Shown here: positions 16,681 through 21,387 of the stretch, piece after piece
Numbering within the stretch: position 1 is the stretch's first letter
How the letters are laid out: every line of letters starts with the position of its first letter
Source: JAJRXG01 sp964470035
GTDB lineage: Bacteria > Bacteroidota > Bacteroidia > Chitinophagales > Saprospiraceae
DNA length: 26,386 nucleotides
Direction: 5' to 3'
Assembly (NCBI GenBank): GCA_964470035.1
Contig: CAYYBR010000023.1
Span: forward strand, 1 to 26,386
Made by a program: the position numbers and the translations under genes
Notes under the pieces: generated by a model
Databases searched by the model: none
Told to the model about the DNA's origin: nothing
The model's input: the letters and a program-made list of their open reading frames with translations, nothing else

Positions 16681-17049
16681 TCAATGGTACATCACGACAC
16701 TAACTCGTCCGTCATTCTTATCACAAGCCGCTTCTATATAACTCACATTAAATCCAAGAGTTTCAGAATACCAATCATTCGAAAAAGTAGTATCTATTTG
16801 ACCTTGAAGTAGTAGGGAATAGTAGCTACTTTCCCTTACAATTTCCCCATCAATCACCATGTTTAATCTCATTGGGCATAGAAATACGCCACTGATAGAT
16901 ACTTTCATTTTATAAGTTCCTAATTCAGGCACTATAATTAATTTTTCTATATCATCTATATTACAGCTATAACTTTTACTAAAAAGACATGATTGAAATA
17001 AAAGGGCCACAATAATAGAAATCGTAATTACAATATTTGTCTTGTACAT
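16681..17049 (-). CDS. Small lipoprotein, unknown function
   Basis: A 122-aa protein with a signal peptide and lipobox LLFQSC, so lipidation is expected at Cys21 and the mature protein would be about 100 residues on a membrane facing the periplasm. The mature part has three more Cys (CNIDD, LCPMR, EAACD) and looks beta-rich (GTYKMKVSISGVFLCP). I do not recognise the family. Its base composition is AT-rich compared with the core genes to the left. It lies 102 bp downstream of, and on the same strand as, a broken gene with a toxin-like domain, the position at which immunity lipoproteins often sit. That role is only a guess. Confidence 0.65.
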   Translation of the reverse strand: MYKTNIVITISIIVALLFQSCLFSKSYSCNIDDIEKLIIVPELGTYKMKVSISGVFLCPMRLNMVIDGEIVRESSYYSLLLQGQIDTTFSNDWYSETLGFNVSYIEAACDKNDGRVSVVMYH

Positions 17050-17151
17050 AATCTTTATCTCTAATTAAATAGTTCCTTTGTGTAATACTCTGACAAATGG
17101 TATATTAGTTTCGATACAATTATAATCAATATATTAAATTTAAAAATCCAA

Positions 17152-17519
17152 CTATTCGTTACTGCAGTCATTACAATAACTGTTGGATGGCAGCAAAGCA
17201 GGCACGACGATTGGTGAGACAACTTCTGGGCCTTTATGGAAATTCCAGGGATCAATAACCTTTAATGCGCCTTGTTTTATCCTCCAACAGATTGTGGGAA
17301 CTATATCATCAAACCCGAAATTCTGTCCTACTACTCTACCTATTCGATTATTATGGAGATCCATTGTCTTTTCAAGCATAAGAGCTTCGGAAGTCTCACA
17401 TTCGTGGGCATCACCAAATTCTCTGACCATTGCTTCTCCACAATCTCTCGTGTTCAAAGCATTAAAATATGAATCACGAATTTATCTGTGCAATCGGAAA
17501 CAAATTCATTATCACTTAT
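17152..17519 (-). pseudogene. Remnant of a gene with a DUF6973-like domain
   Basis: The minus-strand frame ending at TAG 17152-17154 encodes DSYFNALNTRDCGEAMVREF, then GDAHE and, further on, MDLHNNRIGRVVG. This resembles a domain I recall as DUF6973 (NAL...G...A..F.DAHE...MDLHNNxxGR), found in secreted and polymorphic-toxin-type proteins of many bacteria. The frame is closed just upstream by TAA, but the preceding frame gives NEFVSDCTDKF, which would join with a one-base correction (DKF-RDSYFNALN). Farther upstream stops occur in every frame. It is therefore a 5'-truncated and frameshifted remnant. The only possible start in the frame is TTG at 17457. Family naming is from memory. Confidence 0.6.
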
Positions 17520-17772
17520 TCAGATCTTCTGTTTGTTTAGATATCCTGATAGAATTACGACTTGAGTAATAAGGGCGCCATAATTAGCTCTTTTATCACA
17601 ATGGCATACTTCGCCACAACCCCTCTAATATAACCCACCAAGGAGCTTAAACGAAACAGTCAAATGTCCTATCGGCCTTTACAGAAATAAACATAATCAG
17701 AGACTAAGGTCTCTTCAGGAGAAAACAATTGAATGGTCATTCAAAATATTTTTGATTTTCATTCTAAATTGC
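17520..17772. other. AT-rich intergenic stretch
   Basis: No gene seen. It holds a small hairpin (AGAGAC/GTCTCT around 17699-17714) and a second possible -7 element TATTTTTG at 17747-17754 with a TTG 15 bases upstream, a weaker alternative promoter for the leader described next. Confidence 0.45.
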
Positions 17773-17803
17773 TTGCAGACTTCAATTATTGTATATAGGT
17801 TTG
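17773..17803 (+). promoter_or_regulatory. Bacteroidota-type promoter before the leader ORF
   Basis: TTG (17773-17775), 20 bases, TAGGTTTG (17796-17803), an exact TAnnTTTG -7 element. Transcription would begin around 17808-17812, at or just before the ATG of the leader ORF, so the message is almost leaderless. It reads toward the attenuator and the tRNA cluster. Confidence 0.65.
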
Positions 17804-17811
17804 CATTCGAA

Positions 17812-17886
17812 ATGAAAAAAGTAAATATCATATTCTTCTATTGTTTTAGTTCGTTTTGTTCAATTCGAGCAAGGGCAATGCTATAG
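17812..17886 (+). CDS. Candidate 24-aa leader peptide rich in Phe, Tyr, Cys and Ser
   Basis: A short ORF directly after the promoter. Codons 8-17 (17833-17862) read FFYCFSSFCS: four Phe, one Tyr, two Cys, three Ser. The tRNA genes 200 bp downstream are Tyr(GUA), Phe(GAA) and Cys(GCA), which read seven of these ten codons. The last codons overlap CAAGGGC (17870-17876), which can pair with the left arm of the terminator at 17911. This is the geometry of a transcription-attenuation leader peptide. An alternative reading is the stub of a lost exported protein, because MKK plus a hydrophobic core also looks like a signal peptide. Translation is not proven. Confidence 0.45.
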   Translation: MKKVNIIFFYCFSSFCSIRARAML

Positions 17887-17920
17887 TATGTTATAAATTA
17901 TACATTTATCAAAGCCCTTG
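17870..17920 (+). promoter_or_regulatory. Possible antiterminator pairing
   Basis: CAAGGGC (17870-17876, inside the leader ORF) is complementary over 7 bp, plus one G-U pair, to GCCCTTG (17914-17920), the left arm of the terminator hairpin. The two structures exclude each other. A ribosome at the leader stop codon (17884-17886) would cover the first segment and favour termination. A ribosome stalled earlier on the Phe/Tyr/Cys codons would leave it free and favour read-through. Confidence 0.45.
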
Positions 17921-17946
17921 TGTTAGTTCGCAAGGGCTTTTTTTAT
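17911..17946 (+). terminator. Rho-independent terminator between leader ORF and tRNA cluster
   Basis: AAAGCCCTTG (17911-17920), a 10-base loop, CAAGGGCTTT (17931-17940), then TTTT and ATTT: a perfect 10-bp stem with a T-run on the plus strand. With the promoter at 17773 it would limit the transcript to about 135 bases unless read-through occurs. Confidence 0.85.
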
Positions 17947-18007
17947 TTAATAATTTGATATGAAATTCTATAATTATTGTTAATCAGATTCTTGAGACTT
18001 AATTCTC

Positions 18008-18074
18008 GAAATTCCATTTACCTATTGCTTTTAACAGATGGTTTGATTAGTTGTATCAATCCCAATGGAATTTC
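18008..18074 (+). repeat. 11-bp perfect inverted repeat just before the tRNA cluster
   Basis: GAAATTCCATT (18008-18018) and AATGGAATTTC (18064-18074) can close a 45-base loop ending 11 bases before tRNA-Tyr. In a precursor RNA this would fold the 5' leader of the first tRNA and may guide processing. The stretch between the terminator and this repeat shows nothing else. Confidence 0.55.
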
Positions 18075-18085
18075 TATATATAATC

Positions 18086-18171
18086 GGAAGTGTATGCAAG
18101 TGGTTGAAGCAAGCAGACTGTAAATCTGTTCCCTCTGGGTAAACTCGTAGGTTCGAATCCTATCACTTCCC
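18086..18171 (+). tRNA. tRNA-Tyr (GTA), divergent
   Basis: An 86-base class II cloverleaf. Acceptor GGAAGTG/CACTTCC; D arm TGC...GCA with a GG in the loop; anticodon arm GCAGA-CTGTAAA-TCTGT with anticodon GTA; a long variable arm; T arm GTAGG-TTCGAAT-CCTAT. CCA is not encoded. The discriminator base would be C, whereas bacterial tRNA-Tyr normally has A, so it may be an unusual or weak TyrRS substrate. It is the first gene of a tightly packed cluster; the next begins 5 bases later. Confidence 0.8.
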
Positions 18172-18176
18172 CAAAT

Positions 18177-18249
18177 GGTAACGTAGCTCAAATGGTAGAG
18201 CACCAGTGTGAAGAACTGGGGGTAGTTGGTTCGATACCATCCGTTACCA
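18177..18249 (+). tRNA. tRNA-Phe (GAA), divergent
   Basis: A 73-base cloverleaf. Acceptor GGTAACG/CGTTACC with discriminator A; D arm GCTC...GAGC; anticodon arm CCAGT-GTGAAGA-ACTGG, anticodon GAA; T arm GTTGG-TTCGATA-CCATC with one T-T mismatch. The anticodon loop is odd: G at position 32 and G at 37, where bacterial tRNA-Phe has a pyrimidine and a modified A. This suggests a horizontally acquired or specialised tRNA. Confidence 0.8.
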
Positions 18250-18346
18250 CTAAATGGAAAGCGATGTCAAATGGTTTGATAACAACCTGCTACGCAGAGA
18301 AGTGGGTTCAAACGACATACTTAAAGCCAGTACGAGTTCCCAATTT
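18250..18346 (+). other. tRNA-like spacer between tRNA-Phe and tRNA-Cys
   Basis: This 97-base gap contains tRNA-like words: TGTC-AAATGGTTT-GATA (18265-18281) forms a proper D arm, and GTGGGTTCAAAC (18302-18313) looks like a T arm start. A CTGCTAC stretch (18287-18293) would give a GCT (Ser) anticodon loop, but its stems do not pair, and neither do the T stem or a full acceptor stem. It is either a decayed tRNA or a non-canonical one. I do not call it a tRNA. Confidence 0.35.
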
Positions 18347-18422
18347 GGCTATGTACCCAATGCTGGTATCGGGGTAGGTCTGCAAAACCTATTTAACATC
18401 AGTTCGATTCTGATCATAGCCT
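18347..18422 (+). tRNA. tRNA-Cys (GCA)
   Basis: A 76-base cloverleaf. Acceptor GGCTATG/CATAGCC, discriminator T (U73, the strong CysRS identity base); D stem CCC/GGG; anticodon arm TAGGT-CTGCAAA-ACCTA with anticodon GCA; T arm ATCAG-TTCGATT-CTGAT with a perfect stem. CCA is not encoded. Third recognised tRNA of the cluster. Confidence 0.85.
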
Positions 18423-18693
18423 CCTTTTAAAGTTAAAATGTATAAGTAGTAGAACAATGCTCAATCGAAATTGGTCAGACCCGAGAGATTCAAATAAAAG
18501 ATTCTTTTTCGTTTCAATATAACAGATCGAGGATAAAGGGCGGCCTCATGTAAAGGCCACAAGATTACATCTTCATCCTTATTATTGAAGGGCTATTTTA
18601 ACTCGAAAGGCTCACGACGGTTTAAAGGATCCGCATCTTTTAACAGCAGCAGTATCTCTGCACTCTTATTTTTAATTTAGGCTCGATCAATTA
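18423..18693. other. Intergenic stretch between the tRNA cluster and abiEii
   Basis: No gene supported. It has a short hairpin GGCCT-CATGTAA-AGGCC (around 18543-18559) and no clear terminator for either side. Read-through from the tRNA cluster would run antisense into the AbiE genes. Confidence 0.45.
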
Positions 18694-19680
18694 TCATGGT
18701 ATAGAAGAATTTATGGTTTTTAACTTGGCTATTAAACCGTTCCATGTATCTGGATCAGGTTCATAGATCATGTATTCTCTCATCGTTTCATAATCTTGTT
18801 TAAATAATTTTGCAGCTTCATCATATGGTGTAAATTTCAATTGATTCATCTTTAGTTCGTCATATTCTACACCTTTGATAGGGGTGTATTTCTTCCGATG
18901 CTCTCTCGTTATTTCAAATAGTTCTTTGTCCCAGAGTTTTGGTCCATATCTTTCGAAGATTTGGACTACGTCATATAGATGTCTTGACCTTCTTTCTGCG
19001 TTGACTTTTTCAATAGGCTTTGTAAACACTTCATGAAGAAGAAATACCTTTTCAAGAAAAGTGCGTTCAGGCATTATTGTTGGAACGTCGGATTGAATGT
19101 CTGCCTCTCCGACTTGAGGATAGGCCTTAAATACAATTGTATTCATTGTCAAGATTTCTCTTGGCTCCTTGAGTCCTCTGCCACTTAACTCTATTGATAC
19201 TCGAGAGGGCACGTATTCATTCTCTGTGGGAAGGACGCTTCTGTAATGGAGGGTTAGACTAACAGGACCTTTCTCTGGGTTCTTATGATTTTTCGCCAGG
19301 TCATATAGTTCATCAGGAATCACACTTTTACTTAGAGTTTGGGACAACTCATCATGAAAGTCGCCATGACAGAATCCGTAGACTGCTTTCCGTAGTTGGT
19401 CAATTTTGTTCTTAGATAAATCACCTTCATATCCTAAGTAATCTCGTTGTATCGATAGATCGATATCTTCTGAGAATCTTTTGATCAAACCCCAGCCTTT
19501 ACTCAAGGAAGTACCTCCTTTAAAGATGATTTGATCTGCACATGACATCTTGAATATTTCTTGTAGTAAGATGCTTACCCAAATATCTTTTTCAACAGCA
19601 TATACTGGCACTTCTGTTCGAGCGGAGGTTTGCTCTAGGATGGTTCGTTGTCTTGCTTTTTCTAATCTGAACCAATTCAT
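18694..19680 (-). CDS. AbiEii-type nucleotidyltransferase toxin
   Basis: Toxin half of a type IV-like AbiE toxin-antitoxin / abortive-infection pair. The 328-aa protein has the nucleotidyltransferase motif FKGGTSLSKGWGLIKRFSED, continuing IDL, with GGTS at 55-58 and the metal-binding acidic pair Asp72/Asp74. It also has the later ERTFLEKVFLLHEV and SRHLYDV segments conserved in the AbiEii/AbiGii family. All expected catalytic residues are present, so it is probably active. Relatives in Mycobacterium (MenT) add nucleotides to the 3' ends of tRNAs, blocking charging; whether this one does is unknown. Its ATG overlaps the antitoxin stop by four bases. It is convergent with the tRNA cluster. Confidence 0.92.
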   Translation of the reverse strand: MNWFRLEKARQRTILEQTSARTEVPVYAVEKDIWVSILLQEIFKMSCADQIIFKGGTSLSKGWGLIKRFSEDIDLSIQRDYLGYEGDLSKNKIDQLRKAVYGFCHGDFHDELSQTLSKSVIPDELYDLAKNHKNPEKGPVSLTLHYRSVLPTENEYVPSRVSIELSGRGLKEPREILTMNTIVFKAYPQVGEADIQSDVPTIMPERTFLEKVFLLHEVFTKPIEKVNAERRSRHLYDVVQIFERYGPKLWDKELFEITREHRKKYTPIKGVEYDELKMNQLKFTPYDEAAKLFKQDYETMREYMIYEPDPDTWNGLIAKLKTINSSIP

Positions 19681-20291
19681 ATTTTTTCATTTGTTCTGGC
19701 CATGGTCGTTATTAAATCCCTAATCCAGATCGGTGCTTTACGTGCATCATGTAAAAGGTAAGCTCGTTCTTCTTTAAGGACCCAGTTTTTCAGTATGTCG
19801 AGCTGTTCCTGGGTTATATTTTCCCTTCCCACTTCTCTCATTGCCTTAATAACCAGGCTACTAATCCCCCCTTTTAAAGACATGATCTTAGTAGTGGTCC
19901 TTTTAAAGACGAGATATCTCGACCCTACTTTGATTTTCTTTGGGCTACCATCAGTGAAGTACACTGCATTCATCGGTATCTGTGTACTAAGTCCCAACTT
20001 TTGTAGTGCCGAAACACCTGACTCTGTGAGTCTGGCCCCTTCTCGCTTAGCTATGGATCTCGCTATTTCATCCAAACCCGGCATGATGGGTCCCAGTAGT
20101 TTGTCTTTCTTAGGAAGCAGATAGATACCTCGTGCGACCTTTACTAGTATGTTATGATCCACTAGGCGCTCCAGGCTTTTGCTAACAGCTTTCTGTGTTC
20201 CCAAATCAGCGAAGTCTTCTGAGAATATCAAAACGCCTTCTTTTTCCAATAAAATTCTTCTAACTACCTGTTTTTCAACTCTTTGATTCAT
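19677..20291 (-). CDS. AbiEi-like antitoxin / repressor (DUF6088-like)
   Basis: The 204-aa antitoxin begins with a winged-helix-like region (about 5-60: LLEKEGVLIFSEDFADLGTQ, then LVDHNILVKVARGIYLLPK), as in AbiEi and DUF6088 proteins, where it binds DNA. The C-terminal half (about 75-200) has alternating strands and helices as in the AbiEi C-terminal domain that neutralises the toxin. I start at ATG 20291; an in-frame TTG at 20315 would add eight residues but lies inside the palindromic promoter. The toxin gene overlaps by four bases. Autorepression at the upstream inverted repeat is likely, as shown for AbiEi of Streptococcus. Confidence 0.88.
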   Translation of the reverse strand: MNQRVEKQVVRRILLEKEGVLIFSEDFADLGTQKAVSKSLERLVDHNILVKVARGIYLLPKKDKLLGPIMPGLDEIARSIAKREGARLTESGVSALQKLGLSTQIPMNAVYFTDGSPKKIKVGSRYLVFKRTTTKIMSLKGGISSLVIKAMREVGRENITQEQLDILKNWVLKEERAYLLHDARKAPIWIRDLITTMARTNEKI

Positions 20292-20308
20292 TTTAAAAAA
20301 TGTATTCA

Positions 20309-20335
20309 GTCGCAAATTTATATGATATTTGCGAC
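20309..20335 (-). promoter_or_regulatory. abiE promoter with perfect inverted-repeat operator
   Basis: GTCGCAAAT (20309-20317) and ATTTGCGAC (20327-20335) form a perfect 9-bp inverted repeat with a 9-base spacer. On the minus strand TAAATTTG (plus 20313-20320) inside the repeat is an exact -7 element, so a bound protein would block transcription. The antitoxin ATG is 18 bases downstream. The likely ligand is the AbiEi protein. Confidence 0.65.
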
Positions 20336-20582
20336 ATAAATAGGAGTAATCGAAAATAGATCAATTAGAATTAGTTGTTAAAAACCCTGGTGTTTTAGGA
20401 GTTTTAGGTTTCTGACTGCAATAGAATACAAAAGATAACTCCTCAGCAGTCCGGCACCAAATACTTGCCCATATCCACCATGAACTATTGAGCAGTGACC
20501 GGTCTGGGGCTTCCCGACACTCCGCTTCACTGCGATCGGGATAAACTTCTCGCCCTTCTATTATCTATTGAGATCTTTGCAT
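20336..20582. other. Intergenic stretch at the island edge
   Basis: No gene seen. It contains the 17-bp copy of the tRNA-Lys 3' end (20495-20511) and immediately after it a 6-bp inverted repeat TCCCGA/TCGGGA (20512-20517/20536-20541), possibly a dispersed palindromic repeat. Confidence 0.5.
20495..20511. repeat. Direct repeat of the tRNA-Lys 3' end (possible att site)
   Basis: GTGACCGGTCTGGGGCT is identical to 20620-20636, which is the last part of the tRNA-Lys gene (T-arm, acceptor, discriminator). Such copies mark integration at tRNA 3' ends. The short distance suggests a relic of an excised or serial insertion; no integrase gene is in the window. Confidence 0.6.
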
Positions 20583-20613
20583 AAAAAAAGCTCCTGTATT
20601 TCTACAAGAGCTT
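20583..20613 (-). terminator. Terminator of tRNA-Lys
   Basis: AAGCTCCTGTA (20588-20598) with TACAAGAGCTT (20603-20613) gives a 10-pair stem with one mismatch and a 4-base loop. On the minus strand it is followed by TTTTTAT. It lies 7 bases beyond the tRNA 3' end. Confidence 0.8.
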
Positions 20614-20620
20614 CTGTATG

Positions 20621-20693
20621 TGACCGGTCTGGGGCTCGAACCCAGGACCCACGCCTTAAAAGGGCGTTGCTCTACCAGCTGAGCTAACCGGTC
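20621..20693 (-). tRNA. tRNA-Lys (TTT)
   Basis: A 73-base canonical cloverleaf on the minus strand. Acceptor GACCGGT/ACCGGTC; D arm GCTC...GAGC; anticodon arm ACGCC-CTTTTAA-GGCGT, anticodon TTT; T arm CTGGG-TTCGAGC-CCCAG; discriminator A. CCA is not encoded. In contrast to the divergent tRNAs of the island, every stem pairs. It has its own promoter and terminator. Confidence 0.97.
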
Positions 20694-20712
20694 CTCGCTA
20701 TCTAAGCGGCTG

Positions 20713-20742
20713 CAAAGATAATTTCCTTCACATATAAGTCAA
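20713..20742 (-). promoter_or_regulatory. Promoter of tRNA-Lys
   Basis: On the minus strand TTG (plus 20740-20742), exactly 19 bases, then TATCTTTG (plus 20713-20720): the full Bacteroidota sigma-factor consensus. The tRNA 5' end is 20 bases farther on. Confidence 0.75.
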
Positions 20743-20880
20743 GCGTGATAAGCAGAAAGTTTATTGAGATTTTTTCACTCATTTTCGGACTACTCTACTC
20801 CTAATCACGTGCCTCTGGATAATGATCATTTATGCGACTCGTGATTACATCTAGTTCTACAGCAAAATCATGCTCTACGC

Positions 20881-21387
20881 CTAAATTATCCGCAATCCTA
20901 CGCTTGTTGCACCACCTTGATGTATGACTCTTGTATAAAGCACTTCATCATCAGAAGCTAAAAGGCTATCTACTTCCAGCTTTAACTGCCCCTTACCCTT
21001 GCCATGTATGATGGTTATCTCTCTTCTTCGCAATGCAAGCGCTCGTTCGATATGTGCCTTGCAAGCACTTATTTGCTTACTTAATATCATGTGTGGCATG
21101 CGCTGTACGAGTGTCGGATCTAACACTTCGATATGCAAGTCTATCTCTGGATTAAAGTCTTTAGGGGTTGGGTGATCCGTCACTTCTTCTGCTGAAAGAG
21201 ATATCTTCTTCGGATTTTCTTCCTTGAGTTCTTCAAGGTTATCCGCTGTAGAAAGGATGATTTTGCCAGATACTTTGATCCTAGCCTTTCCTGAGGGAGT
21301 AAGTCCTTCGAAAGTACCTGCCCGCAGACTCTTCTTTAGCAAGACTCTGTCCCCTACCCAATATTCTGAGAGTCTTTTAACTTTCAA
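20881..21387 (-). CDS. Smr-domain protein
   Basis: A 168-aa cytoplasmic protein. The N-terminal part (about 8-50, VGDRVLLKKSLRAGTFEGLT) looks like a small beta-barrel of the type preceding Smr in MutS2-like proteins. The C-terminal Smr domain (about 78-168) has the DLH motif (83-85) and the nuclease-type loop IIHGKGKG (126-133). Smr domains cut or bind structured DNA or RNA; in MutS2/SmrB proteins they act on branched DNA or collided ribosomes. The start overlaps the acylase stop by 11 bases, so both are translated from one message. Confidence 0.87.
   Translation of the reverse strand: MKVKRLSEYWVGDRVLLKKSLRAGTFEGLTPSGKARIKVSGKIILSTADNLEELKEENPKKISLSAEEVTDHPTPKDFNPEIDLHIEVLDPTLVQRMPHMILSKQISACKAHIERALALRRREITIIHGKGKGQLKLEVDSLLASDDEVLYTRVIHQGGATSVGLRII

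Noticed and set aside
17183..17569. Plus-strand 128-aa open frame
   Set aside because: It lies antisense to the DUF6973-like remnant, whose minus-strand frame reads like a real protein domain; the plus-strand product has no recognisable feature.
18250..18346. Calling a fourth tRNA (Ser, GCT) in the cluster
   Set aside because: Only the D arm folds properly; anticodon, T and acceptor stems do not pair convincingly.
18018..18377. Short ORFs on both strands across the tRNA cluster
   Set aside because: They run through tRNA cloverleaf sequence and have no protein features.
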